The translations under genes were made by a program, and so were the position numbers. Under the pieces are notes generated by a model, which worked only from the letters and a program-made list of their open reading frames with translations, was not told the DNA's origin and made no database searches. Positions 25,064 to 33,321 of a DNA stretch of 61,697 nt are shown here, piece after piece. How positions within the stretch are numbered: the first letter of the stretch is position 1; each line of letters begins with the position of its first letter. Origin of the DNA: CAYFQB01 sp964345225 (GTDB taxonomy: Bacteria > Nitrospirota > Thermodesulfovibrionia > Thermodesulfovibrionales > UBA6898); assembly GCA_964345225.1 (NCBI GenBank), contig CAYFQB010000050.1:1-61697 (forward strand), written 5' to 3'.

Positions 25064-26049
25064 TCCTTTTCAACTGGTATTCCGACACTTTTCATTTTAT
25101 CCCTGAATTCTTCCTCATATTCCTCATAGGTATGTACCTTGACAGGGTAGTCCCATGGATTTACATGCCTTACCATGCGATTGTTATTCACAAGATTTCT
25201 TGTGGGACTGAGGAAGACTCCACCCAAATGCATCAGCTTACTGAAGGGAAAGTACGCAAACAGAACACAGATCAGAAACAGGTGTATGTAAAAGATAACC
25301 CCTACGCCTTCTGGTATAACAGGCTTAAGACTGACCCATCCCATAGCCAGTGCTTTAACACCGACAACATGCACTTTGAAGAAATACCTCATGAGAACAC
25401 CTGAAAGAGCAATGCCAAAGATCAGTAACAGTGGAAAGTAATCTGCTGCAAGGGAGATGTAATTTACCTGCGGTATAATGACCCTTCTCAGGAACAGGTA
25501 AGTAACTGCAGCCAGGATTACAATATCGGTCATGTAAAGCAGAGGCACACCTATCTGCAGAAAAGCATCCAGACTCTCCATCACGCCTATAAAATAGGGA
25601 ACATTCTCTAAGAAGAATCTGAGATGTCTGATTACAATAAAAAGGAAAGACCAATGAAACGCCAAGCCTGCCAGCCACAGCCACTTATCAGACCCGTATA
25701 CTAACCTGCCGTCCCTCAGTTCAGTCTTTAAGTTCCTGAAGAGTGAACGGAAAACCAGTACCTCGAGTGCCATTCTAATAACAACACCGAGCGTTGTAGA
25801 TGGATTTTCTATCTTATTTTGCTTTATCCATGGCAAGGACTGTTCCTGTCCACAGGTTGTTGGTATTCTGAAAGGTACAGGAGAACGCCCCCATTTCACA
25901 ACTCGATAGACAAATCCAGCCACGAACGTTAATAAAGCTGCATATGGTATTACAACTCCAAATAGGTAATGTAGACCTGCAATATTCACTCCTACAAAAA
26001 CAAGCAAAACAAGGAAGAGAACCATGAATACCGAAAATAATATTTTCAT
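25060..26049 (-). CDS. dsrM: DsrM, NarI-like cytochrome b subunit
   Basis: A 329-aa membrane protein with an N-terminal pair of helices and a NarI-type four-helix domain with His ligands (for example HWSFLFIVIRHLRFF and IHLFLICVLFAYFPFSKLMH). It oxidises menaquinol and passes electrons to DsrK. First gene of dsrMKJOP, 17 nt after the RsbRD-like gene, and overlapping dsrK. Confidence 0.93.
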   Translation of the reverse strand: MKILFSVFMVLFLVLLVFVGVNIAGLHYLFGVVIPYAALLTFVAGFVYRVVKWGRSPVPFRIPTTCGQEQSLPWIKQNKIENPSTTLGVVIRMALEVLVFRSLFRNLKTELRDGRLVYGSDKWLWLAGLAFHWSFLFIVIRHLRFFLENVPYFIGVMESLDAFLQIGVPLLYMTDIVILAAVTYLFLRRVIIPQVNYISLAADYFPLLLIFGIALSGVLMRYFFKVHVVGVKALAMGWVSLKPVIPEGVGVIFYIHLFLICVLFAYFPFSKLMHLGGVFLSPTRNLVNNNRMVRHVNPWDYPVKVHTYEEYEEEFRDKMKSVGIPVEKE

Positions 26050-26066
26050 CTAGCCGCCTCCTTTCT

Positions 26067-26645
26067 TTATAAGTTAGAAAAATTATTTTCTTTGAAATCC
26101 GGTCCCAGATCTTTCTCCCCCTGATTCTCAGTTATGAGATTTGCCAACTGCAAAAGCCTGAAAGTCCTTCTTTTCACTTCATTAGCCTTAATCTCATAAA
26201 TCTTTTCCCGGCATTTCATATATATGTCAAAAGCAATAAGAGCCAGACCATCTATTTGAGATTCAAACTCAAGTAGTTCTTCAGATATCTTGTTTTCCTG
26301 TCCTGAATTTAGTTCAGGAACATTATCCAGCTCTTCTCTTATAACTTTCTTTAGAATAAATATAAAGGCAAGTGCCCGCGAGGGATCAAAGTTCTGAACT
26401 GCCCTGATCCTGATAATATTATCGAGAAAAGTAGAAATTCTATCGGAATCTACATCCTGCTGGAGGATTTCATTAAATATACCCTCTATACCTTCCAAGA
26501 TAGTTGATCCTACCGGATTAGCGAACCTGTTCTTTTGACTTTTTAAAAATCTTGAAGTATCAGCAGGATAGGTCTCCAGTATTGTATCAAACCATCTTCC
26601 CAGAATGGCAGACTTCTTTTCAAGTAAGAGGTCTTTCAGCTTCAT
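26067..26645 (-). CDS. RsbRD N-terminal-like protein preceding dsrM
   Basis: A 192-aa all-helical protein resembling the RsbRD_N domain (sensor part of RsbR/histidine kinases): KKSAILGRWFDTILETYP at the start, NPVGSTILEGIEGIFNEI and a DPSRALAFIFILKKVIREEL block. There is no kinase or STAS output, so it is a stand-alone sensory or scaffold module. It sits 17 nt upstream of dsrM and reads into it. Similar proteins precede dsrM in other sulfate reducers (recalled, not checked). Role probably regulatory or in assembly of DsrMKJOP. Confidence 0.75.
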   Translation of the reverse strand: MKLKDLLLEKKSAILGRWFDTILETYPADTSRFLKSQKNRFANPVGSTILEGIEGIFNEILQQDVDSDRISTFLDNIIRIRAVQNFDPSRALAFIFILKKVIREELDNVPELNSGQENKISEELLEFESQIDGLALIAFDIYMKCREKIYEIKANEVKRRTFRLLQLANLITENQGEKDLGPDFKENNFSNL

Positions 26646-26792
26646 ATCCAGTATAGGCCGCTCCTTACAGATTTAAAGTAAAGAAAGCCTATAATTAAAG
26701 TAATAAAGGTAAAAAAAGTAAAAAAACTTTGCAGCGCAGCAAAATACATTTTGCTATTCAAATTCCTTATTAACTTTTTTTATTAAATTAGA

Positions 26793-26856
26793 ATCAAGTG
26801 ACGAGTAACGAGCTGATGATAGAATTTCAAAGCTGGTTACTCGTTACTCGTTACTT
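26793..26856 (-). repeat. Heptamer-based hairpin downstream of dsrC
   Basis: GACGAGTAACGAGCT at the left and AGCTGGTTACTCGTTACTCG at the right form a long inverted repeat with TTACTCG 7-nt periodicity. It lies just past the dsrC stop, between dsrC and the RsbRD-like gene. It may end or stabilise the dsrC message. No U-run directly follows. Confidence 0.6.
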
Positions 26857-26861
26857 AAAAA

Positions 26862-27197
26862 CTATACGCAGCCTGTAGGCTTTGGCAAACCTGCATATTT
26901 GCATGCCTGCTTTGCCGGACCACCTGGATAAAGCTGATAGAGATATTTTGTATTACCTTTTTCAGGCCCCATAACCTTCCCAATCTCTTTTACGAGAATC
27001 TTTATCATTGGAGCTATCTGATACTGTTTGTAGTATTCTCTAAGAAAATTAATAACCTCCCAGTGGGCTTCTGTCAATGTTATACCTTCAAGCGATGCCA
27101 TATGCTCAGCAAGCTCCTTTGACCATGAATCAAGTTCTTGTAGATATCCTTCCTCGTCTACCTCAACCTGCTTTCCCTGAAATTCCATTATTGGCAT
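26862..27197 (-). CDS. dsrC: DsrC, sulfur-carrier protein of sulfite reduction
   Basis: A 111-aa protein with the two functional cysteines of true DsrC: Cys110 (penultimate) and Cys99, ten residues apart in the flexible C-terminal arm (CKYAGLPKPTGC). It receives the sulfur from DsrAB as a trisulfide that DsrMKJOP then reduces. The body matches the DsrE/DsrC fold blocks (LTEAHWEVINFLREYY). It stands as its own unit between the HEAT/zinc-ribbon genes and dsrM. Confidence 0.96.
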   Translation of the reverse strand: MPIMEFQGKQVEVDEEGYLQELDSWSKELAEHMASLEGITLTEAHWEVINFLREYYKQYQIAPMIKILVKEIGKVMGPEKGNTKYLYQLYPGGPAKQACKYAGLPKPTGCV

Positions 27198-27338
27198 TTT
27201 TCTTCCCCCTTTCTTTATATAGATTTATTCTTTGTAGGGATATTTTCCCTTAAAGCAATACATAATGAGTGATCCAAACTAAATATATAAGATTTGAGTT
27301 CTTTTTATCAATTACAATTATTAGATTAGGCTATAAAC

Positions 27339-27376
27339 ACTAATACACATTAATGCTTCCGGTCAAATAAAAAAAA
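27339..27376 (-). promoter_or_regulatory. Candidate dsrC promoter motif shared with dsrA
   Basis: The 16-nt GGTCAAATAAAAAAAA (27361-27376, plus strand), read on the minus strand, gives an eight-T run and a TTGACC -35-like box. Weak -10 candidates lie 15-17 bp downstream. The identical 16-mer lies upstream of dsrA at 33399-33414. The rest of the 27198-27469 spacer shows no gene. Confidence 0.45.
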
Positions 27377-27469
27377 CTTATTATCAAATCATCTTTATTT
27401 ATCTTTTCAATTTAAAGATATTTTTTTAAACTAACCCCCATCACTATCAAATGTTAAAGATTCTGATTT

Positions 27470-27823
27470 CTAAGTAATCGGTTTTTTCAGTAGTACAAAT
27501 AAATAAGTTGGTGTTATTTTCTTTTGACTGTTTGCAAATTTTTTCTGCCTCCTGTCGTAAGTTAATTCCCTTAGCTCATAGTCAACATCAGGTATCAAAC
27601 TCCAGGCCATGTCCCAGTCGTCATTGCATGCATATGCCATTAAATCTACATATGCCTCGCCAAGATTATGGCCTCCGCGATCATATACATACACTGCTCC
27701 GCATTCACATTTTCCACCGGTTAATATACTGCCCAGACTGGTCTTTATTTCACGAGGCTCGTCAATAAGTCTATCACAAAATGGACAATTCAGAATATTA
27801 CTGCCGTGGCCTCCCCTTGTCAT
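27470..27823 (-). CDS. Zinc-ribbon conserved hypothetical in the dsr cluster
   Basis: A 117-aa protein with an N-terminal CPFC and a CEC motif about 25 residues later, suggesting a small zinc-binding fold. An acidic/aromatic middle (ACNDDWDMAWSLIPDVDYELRELTYDRRQKKF) and a basic tail follow. It starts directly after the stop of the HEAT-repeat gene, so the two are co-translated. No named family recognised. Position between dsrN and dsrC points to an accessory role in sulfite reductase maturation or regulation (inference). Confidence 0.65.
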   Translation of the reverse strand: MTRGGHGSNILNCPFCDRLIDEPREIKTSLGSILTGGKCECGAVYVYDRGGHNLGEAYVDLMAYACNDDWDMAWSLIPDVDYELRELTYDRRQKKFANSQKKITPTYLFVLLKKPIT

Positions 27824-28486
27824 CTACTTATTTTCTCCTCCACGGAACATTATAACAGTTTGCCCTGCAATTTGTCCCACTGTAAATATCCTGAAGTCCC
27901 CATCCTGGTAAATTTTCACAGTATTTCCGTCATTCAGGAGAAGCTTTATGTCAGATTTATATTCTCTCAATCCTAAACTTCCTGCAAGCATTAAGGCATA
28001 TGCACGCACAACTGCATCGTCATCATGTAAATATTCCTTTACTAGTCCTGCAGAAGAATCAATTAGATGAGGCGCCACTTCACTTATTCTCAGCAATGCC
28101 CTGAGTACCGCCTGTCTGAGCATTGCCTCATCGTGAAAGGATGCTATAATCGGTGCAATATCCGAGAACTCCTCGGGGCTGTTTCTGACTATTTCCCCGA
28201 GCATCTCAGGAGCGCTCCATCCTATGCCCCCTGATTCTTCGCGTATTGACCATAATAGTCTCCCTGCCAAATTTCTGATAATTCCGGGGGAGGTTTTGGC
28301 TATTTCCCCTGATATAATTCCCAACGCCTCAATAGCCTTCCAGCATAAAAGATCACTTTTATCGTAGGTTAAAGAGACAAGTATTCTGAATATGCCCTGT
28401 TCATTCCTGGCGATTCCAAGAATCTCGGAATAATTATTTCTTTTTAATAATTCTATTATTCTTTCTTTTAGATCTCCTTCTAGCAT
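27824..28486 (-). CDS. HEAT-repeat protein in the dsr cluster
   Basis: A 220-aa protein of repeated helical pairs (for example DLLCWKAIEALGIISGEIAK, then MLRQAVLRALLRISEVAP and AVVRAYALMLAGSLGL), fitting HEAT/PBS-lyase-like repeats. These usually act in protein-protein binding or tetrapyrrole-protein assembly. It ends with a short beta-like domain (TVKIYQDGDFRIFTVGQIAG). Its start lies 53 nt inside the end of dsrN, so translation is coupled. A role in sirohaem-amide insertion into DsrAB is an attractive guess only. Confidence 0.75.
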   Translation of the reverse strand: MLEGDLKERIIELLKRNNYSEILGIARNEQGIFRILVSLTYDKSDLLCWKAIEALGIISGEIAKTSPGIIRNLAGRLLWSIREESGGIGWSAPEMLGEIVRNSPEEFSDIAPIIASFHDEAMLRQAVLRALLRISEVAPHLIDSSAGLVKEYLHDDDAVVRAYALMLAGSLGLREYKSDIKLLLNDGNTVKIYQDGDFRIFTVGQIAGQTVIMFRGGENK

Positions 28487-29963
28487 ATAAAAGCGCCAGC
28501 TTTATCAAACCATCAGCCCATTCAGGCGAGCCAAGTGCATGAAGATGGGTATATGTGGCCAATACATTTTTATAACACAGTCCATCCTTTTTATCTGCAA
28601 TACCATTGCCGCGCCTCATCTTAAATGAAAACATCATGCCTTCTTTACTTTCTATTTCAACAACCCTTGAATAATGAAATTCATGCCCTCTTAAAACCAC
28701 CCCTTTTTTATAGAACGGATTTTTCCGGTTTATCTCTACTATTGTATAGCCGTGTGCCTGGGGTTTTTTTCCCAGAGAGAATTTAACCGGGAAAATTCCT
28801 GCCATAGGATAAGTTTTATTATCAAGCTCAAGTGCATTGCCCAGATACATTAATCCCCCGCATTCTGCATATACTGGCAATCCTTCTTCAACTCTCTTTC
28901 TAAGTGATCTTTTAAAGTCTCTGTTCTTTGCAAGTAAAATAGCATGTGTCTCCGGGAATCCTCCCCCTATGTATAAGGCATCAATCTCAGGGAGCTTTTT
29001 CTCCTTTAATGCGCTGATTTGTAAAAGTTTAGCTCCCCCTTTCTCAAGCTGCTCAAAGTTCTCAGGATAATAAAATTGAAAGGCTGAATCCCTGATGATT
29101 CCTATAGTTATTGTTGCGTGTTGCGTGTTGCGTGTTAAATTAATTAATCCCCCTCTGCGATTCGTAGACCACCCCCCTTTAGTAAAGGAGGGCGTAAAGC
29201 CGCGAGGGGGCAACGCCCCTATACGGGGTGAGGGGGGATTTTTAAAATCAGACCGAACATCCATAGGAAATGCTTTTTGGGCAATTTCCCATATCCTATC
29301 GAGGTCAAGATATTTTTTTGCTATTTCTGCAGTAAAAGAAATCGCCTGCTTTACTTCTGGATGTTCCTGAAAAGATAAAAGTCCCATATGTCTTTCAGAG
29401 AGAAAATCCTGTCTTAGCTTTGGTATGGAGCCAAGTACCGGGATATTGCAGTATCTTTCTATTGCCTCACTTACAATTTTCTCATGTCTGGCTCCCGCTA
29501 TATTGTTTAAAACAACCCCTTTTATATCAACCTTTTTATCAAATTTCTGTATTCCGTGAACCATTGCAGAGGCCGTTCTTGTGACTTTTGTGCAGTCCAA
29601 TATAAGGAGAACCGGTGATTTAAGTATCTTGGAAAGTTCAGCCGTACTGTATGTCCCTGCTGAATCCATACCGTCATAAAGTCCTCTGTTGCCTTCTATG
29701 ACAGCACAGTCAGCTCTTAGAAAATGTTCTTTAAAAGATGAGAGCACCTTTTCTTTAGTGATTAAAAAAGGGTCAAGATTATAACAGGGTTGCCCCGCTG
29801 CCGAGGAAAGCCATCCTGAATCAATATAATCCGGCCCTTTCTTATAAGGAACTATTATTAAACCCTTTTCAACCCAGGCTGCTATTAACCCAAGAGAAAG
29901 CATGGTTTTTCCTGAGCCACCTTTCAGACCGGCAATAACAAGCCTGGGATACAGAGATTTCAT
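28434..29963 (-). CDS. dsrN: DsrN / cobyrinate a,c-diamide synthase family
   Basis: A 509-aa CobB/CbiA-family amidotransferase. It has an N-terminal ATP-binding domain with P-loop AGLKGGSGKTML and the GPDYID block, and a C-terminal glutaminase domain with the nucleophile motif PVYAECGGLMYLG. In dsr clusters this enzyme is thought to amidate sirohaem for DsrAB; a role in B12 synthesis is also possible. An odd low-complexity segment at about residues 238-284 (PPSPRIGALPPRGF ... RNTQHAT) lies between the domains and is encoded by an inserted repeat. Both catalytic halves remain in frame. Confidence 0.88.
   Translation of the reverse strand: MKSLYPRLVIAGLKGGSGKTMLSLGLIAAWVEKGLIIVPYKKGPDYIDSGWLSSAAGQPCYNLDPFLITKEKVLSSFKEHFLRADCAVIEGNRGLYDGMDSAGTYSTAELSKILKSPVLLILDCTKVTRTASAMVHGIQKFDKKVDIKGVVLNNIAGARHEKIVSEAIERYCNIPVLGSIPKLRQDFLSERHMGLLSFQEHPEVKQAISFTAEIAKKYLDLDRIWEIAQKAFPMDVRSDFKNPPSPRIGALPPRGFTPSFTKGGWSTNRRGGLINLTRNTQHATITIGIIRDSAFQFYYPENFEQLEKGGAKLLQISALKEKKLPEIDALYIGGGFPETHAILLAKNRDFKRSLRKRVEEGLPVYAECGGLMYLGNALELDNKTYPMAGIFPVKFSLGKKPQAHGYTIVEINRKNPFYKKGVVLRGHEFHYSRVVEIESKEGMMFSFKMRRGNGIADKKDGLCYKNVLATYTHLHALGSPEWADGLIKLALLYARRRSKRKNNRIIKKK
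29110..29250. repeat. Repeat element inserted in frame inside dsrN
   Basis: Contains three GCGTGTT heptamers (29113-29136) followed by a ~95-bp inverted-repeat element with arms AATCCCCCT (29146-) and AGGGGGGATT (29231-29240), an inner CCCCCCTTTAGTAAAGG hairpin and a GCCCCTATACGGGG hairpin. The same AATCCCCCTT/AAGGGGGATT ends occur in the rpoC terminator. It falls in the linker between the two dsrN domains and keeps the frame. Confidence 0.8.
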
Positions 29964-30065
29964 ACTTTAGATAATCCCTCGATATGCAGTATTAAAATAC
30001 GTTTAATTTATTCCAAAAAAAGGAATAGCGTACCTCTTATATTTTATGCTCTGTGATAAGCAATT

Positions 30066-30485
30066 TTACGGGCTTTCAACATCGACACATATAGCATCGT
30101 GCAATTTTTCTTCCAGGGATTCTGGTTCTATGTCTATCCATTCATTGGGTGTATCTTCACTGTAACAGGGCCCTAAAGGCTCCTTATTTTCACTATACTT
30201 GGTACAGCCGATATTCCTATACATATAATCAGGACAGTTTATATCTTTAAGGGATTCATTGGAGAAATCTGTATAAATCTCTCTTGTCCATACCCTCAAA
30301 TTCTCCTCTGATATGTAAAACAAGATTTTGGTATCTATATAAAATGAAATACCTGCTTCATCATCACTATGATCACTATGAATTAATTTCCATCTGGACT
30401 CATCAGCCTTTGCGGCTAAAGACATTACCAGTAGCAGTAATAAAAACGATAGGCTTACTATTGTTACAGACTTTACGCTAACCAT
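30066..30485 (-). CDS. Exported small protein, surface-adhesin-E-like
   Basis: About 139 aa. A signal peptide (MVSVKSVTIVSLSFLLLLLV, cleavage after AKA) is followed by a WKLIHSDH ... SFYIDTKIL ... LRVWTREIY pattern. That pattern recalls the surface-adhesin E/DUF4124-neighbour type of small periplasmic proteins, which have a strand with VW motif. Four cysteines in the mature part could form disulfides. I choose the ATG at 30485, because an upstream TTG (30515) adds ten residues that do not fit a signal peptide. It sits between dsrD and dsrN; function unknown. Confidence 0.6.
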   Translation of the reverse strand: MVSVKSVTIVSLSFLLLLLVMSLAAKADESRWKLIHSDHSDDEAGISFYIDTKILFYISEENLRVWTREIYTDFSNESLKDINCPDYMYRNIGCTKYSENKEPLGPCYSEDTPNEWIDIEPESLEEKLHDAICVDVESP

Positions 30486-30581
30486 GTTAGTACTTATTAT
30501 ATACTCATTTGACAAAAATTATGATTGGCATAATATAGATAAACTTTATAGAGCTTATTATATGAGCAAAAAAGGGTAAGG

Positions 30582-30605
30582 ACAGAGGGGTCAAGTCCCC
30601 TCTGT
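30582..30605 (-). terminator. dsrABD terminator
   Basis: A 9-bp perfect stem ACAGAGGGG/CCCCTCTGT with a 6-nt loop, followed on the minus strand by CCTTACCCTTTTTT. It lies 28 nt after the dsrD stop. Confidence 0.7.
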
Positions 30606-30632
30606 TTAAATATTAGATGTGGCAAATCAACT

Positions 30633-30881
30633 TTATTTAATCAGGCCTTTTTCTCTTAAGTATTCTTCACTCGGTATCTCAACAGAACTCGCACCGCCGC
30701 CATAGGAATACATAAGCCTTCCTACATCAATCATTGCTCTCATAGCTTTTTTGACAACATCTTTCTCAACACCGGTCTCTGCATTAATTCCGTTAATGAT
30801 ATCCTTTTCTTTCAGTTTCTTTTTTCCTTTTGCCTTTTCACAGAAGGCAAAGATTTTGTCCTGAAGTTCACTTGTTTCCAT
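30633..30881 (-). CDS. dsrD: DsrD, sulfite-reductase-associated protein
   Basis: An 82-aa winged-helix-like protein with the DsrD signature: KGKKKLKEKDIINGI, VVKKAMRAMIDVGRLMYSYGG and the C-terminal PSEEYLREKG. DsrD is an activator of DsrAB-catalysed sulfite reduction and a marker of reductive, rather than oxidative, dsr systems. It follows dsrB after a 92-nt spacer with a hairpin. Confidence 0.95.
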   Translation of the reverse strand: METSELQDKIFAFCEKAKGKKKLKEKDIINGINAETGVEKDVVKKAMRAMIDVGRLMYSYGGGASSVEIPSEEYLREKGLIK

Positions 30882-30929
30882 TTACCCTACCTCGTTATTA
30901 AACTGTTATTTTGTTTATATCTTACACAA

Positions 30930-30956
30930 GGCAGCAGTTTAAAATCAACTGCTGCC
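30930..30956 (-). promoter_or_regulatory. Intercistronic hairpin between dsrB and dsrD
   Basis: A perfect 10-bp stem GGCAGCAGTT/AACTGCTGCC with a 7-nt loop and no U-run. A third GGCAGCAG occurs inside the dsrB end (near 30990). It may protect dsrAB mRNA 3' ends or set dsrD stoichiometry (inference). Confidence 0.55.
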
Positions 30957-30973
30957 CTGTCCCTTATTTTTTA

Positions 30974-32044
30974 CTAAAACTTAAATGTGGCAGCAGTCCT
31001 CATGGTATCCCTCATAAAGGTGAAGTCATCGATACACTGGAATGTAAACTCAATACCTGTAAGCTTGAAGAACTTCTCCCATCCTATTCTGTCAATCCAC
31101 TCGGCAATCCTCTCGTGTTTTCTTGCATGAGAAGCATATACCTCAACAATATGCTTTACAGCAGCAACAACCTTTGGCCATCTGGGCGGTTCGTTAGAGA
31201 TATACGGGATAACCAGCTTGGAGAATTTCGGGTTGCTCCTGAGGCTGTTTATCTTTCCGCCTACAACAATTGCGATTCCGTCGCGATCGGCATCCTTTAT
31301 AGCGATAGGCGGGCAGACAGTAAAGCAGTTTCCGCAGTACATGCATTTCGGTTCATTGATCTTAATACTCTTTTTTGCAGGGTCCGGGCTTATAGCGCGG
31401 GTCGGGCAGGAGGAAATAACTGTCGGAAGCTCGCACATATTCTTGAATTGTTCGTGATTTATTTTCGGCACCAGGGTATGAACTGCAACAACGGCTATGT
31501 CAGAGCAGTGAACAGCACCGCACATATTAACACAGCAAGCGAGGGCAAGCCTGACCTTGTTCGGGAGCTCTTTTGTGGTGAAGTAGTCATATAGTTCATC
31601 CATTACAGCCTTAACTATACCGGATGCATCAGTAGCAGCACCGTGGCAGTGAACCCATCCCTGAGTATGAACCATGTTGCTTATCCTTGGTCCAATACCC
31701 CCGATTGTATAGCCTTTACCTTTAAGGTCCTTAACACAGGCATCGAGTTTCTTTTCATCTGATATGAGAAACTCAACATTGTTTCTCGATGTGAAACGCA
31801 AATACCCGTCACAGTGTTTATCAGCAATATCGCATATCTCACGGATTGTATCTGTAGCCAGGATCCTCGGAGATGCCACCCTAATTGTCCATATCTTATC
31901 ACCGCTTTCCGCCACATGAACCATCGTGCCGGGAGTCAGAATCTCATGGTATTTCCACTTGCCATAATTCTTCTTTATTACAGGCGGCAAAAACTGCTCA
32001 TAATTAGGGGGGCCTATATCTGTTTGTCTCTCTGGTAATGCCAT
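30974..32044 (-). CDS. dsrB: Dissimilatory sulfite reductase beta subunit
   Basis: A 356-aa subunit of the sirohaem enzyme that reduces sulfite. Visible are the CCVNMCGAVHCSDIA cluster-binding region, a ferredoxin domain (CPTRAI ... CMYCGNCFTVCPP, about 225-260) and the C-terminal helical ending ICxxIDDFTFMRDTMR. An AAGGAGG site precedes the ATG. It is 22 nt downstream of dsrA. Confidence 0.97.
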   Translation of the reverse strand: MALPERQTDIGPPNYEQFLPPVIKKNYGKWKYHEILTPGTMVHVAESGDKIWTIRVASPRILATDTIREICDIADKHCDGYLRFTSRNNVEFLISDEKKLDACVKDLKGKGYTIGGIGPRISNMVHTQGWVHCHGAATDASGIVKAVMDELYDYFTTKELPNKVRLALACCVNMCGAVHCSDIAVVAVHTLVPKINHEQFKNMCELPTVISSCPTRAISPDPAKKSIKINEPKCMYCGNCFTVCPPIAIKDADRDGIAIVVGGKINSLRSNPKFSKLVIPYISNEPPRWPKVVAAVKHIVEVYASHARKHERIAEWIDRIGWEKFFKLTGIEFTFQCIDDFTFMRDTMRTAATFKF

Positions 32045-32066
32045 TTTTTATCCTCCTTTATATTTA

Positions 32067-33293
32067 TTAAAATTGATATTTACCTGTCTTCTTCTCTTCC
32101 GCTTCTTTTGCCTTGCACTTTGCAATATCCTCGTCAGTATAGAACATAAACGGATCTTTTCTGGGCTCTTTAACCTGCTGTGGCTGAGGCGGTACGCCGA
32201 TAGCCTCGAGGAACGACCTCATACCTTTTATTTCTATAACCTCGCCGATCCTCTCTCTTGGTTTGCCATTCTCATCCCACCAATCCCACATCTTGCGGAT
32301 TAATTCCTTTATCTCAGTATATGGCGGCTCGATCTTAACGAACGGGACAATAACCCATGAAAGCAGAGAGCCGACAACGATCGGTGCCTTACTGCCGATA
32401 CAGATGGTTGCCCCTCTTTCACCACTAGGCCTTAAAGCCTTTGTCATCCTTGTTATGCAGTGCATGCATCTGCTGCATTCAGCATTGTCTATCTTGAGTT
32501 CCTTGCCATCATAGCTCATGCACTGTGTCGGGCACATGCTCACAATTTCGTCATTAATATTCATCTTTTTAGCATAATTCTTGACTTCGCCCTGATCAAT
32601 CTGTATATCACCTTTCCATGTCCCGATTATTGACATATCAGCACGGGCAATAGATGCAACACAGTCGCAGGCACAACCTGCGCTCTTTATCTTAAATTTA
32701 TAAACAAATGCCGGCCTGTGAAGTTCATCCTGAAACTCCTGGGTAAGTGCATAAGTTAGATCAAGGGTATCATAATTTGACCACTCGCAGCGTCCCGGGC
32801 CTATACAGCAGCTCGGGGTTCTTAAAGCTGAACCAGAACCACCGAGATCCCAGCCACGTGAGGAATACTCTGCAAACAGCGGCTCAAGCGCATCTGTTTT
32901 TGTACCAAGCAGCACGAGGTCACCTGTTGAACCGTGCATGTTTGTCAAACCGCTCCCGTATTTATCCCAGATATCCATAATCTCTCTTAATGCCTTGGTA
33001 GTATAAAACCAACCGCTTGGCTGGTTTATTCTAATGGTGTGGAAATGGGCTACACCAGGGAACTCTGCACCAAGCTCAGAATATCTCCCGATAACTCCAC
33101 CTCCGTATCCGAGAACACCAACAATTCCACCATGTTTCCAGTAGCCAAGCCTGGTTTTGTAACACTTTTCAAGGTGTCCAAGTGCATCATTCGACATCTC
33201 GTTGGTCTTTGCAGCCTTTTTCATCTCAGTAACGAAGCTCGGCCATGGACCTTTTTCCAAATCGTCAATTAACGGCGTATCATACTTCTTCAT
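32067..33293 (-). CDS. dsrA: Dissimilatory sulfite reductase alpha subunit
   Basis: A 408-aa catalytic subunit. The sirohaem/4Fe-4S ligand region CCIGPGRCEW followed by GCACDC is intact. A ferredoxin insert (CPTQC ... CSRCMHC, about 255-280) is present. Conserved blocks LRTPSCCIGPGRCEWS and NMHGSTGDLVLLGT match DsrA. With DsrB it forms the alpha2beta2 enzyme that delivers sulfur to DsrC. AAAGGAGG lies 6 nt before the ATG. First gene of dsrABD. Confidence 0.97.
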   Translation of the reverse strand: MKKYDTPLIDDLEKGPWPSFVTEMKKAAKTNEMSNDALGHLEKCYKTRLGYWKHGGIVGVLGYGGGVIGRYSELGAEFPGVAHFHTIRINQPSGWFYTTKALREIMDIWDKYGSGLTNMHGSTGDLVLLGTKTDALEPLFAEYSSRGWDLGGSGSALRTPSCCIGPGRCEWSNYDTLDLTYALTQEFQDELHRPAFVYKFKIKSAGCACDCVASIARADMSIIGTWKGDIQIDQGEVKNYAKKMNINDEIVSMCPTQCMSYDGKELKIDNAECSRCMHCITRMTKALRPSGERGATICIGSKAPIVVGSLLSWVIVPFVKIEPPYTEIKELIRKMWDWWDENGKPRERIGEVIEIKGMRSFLEAIGVPPQPQQVKEPRKDPFMFYTDEDIAKCKAKEAEEKKTGKYQF

Positions 33294-33321
33294 ATTAACC
33301 TCCTTTATGATTTTTTTTCGA

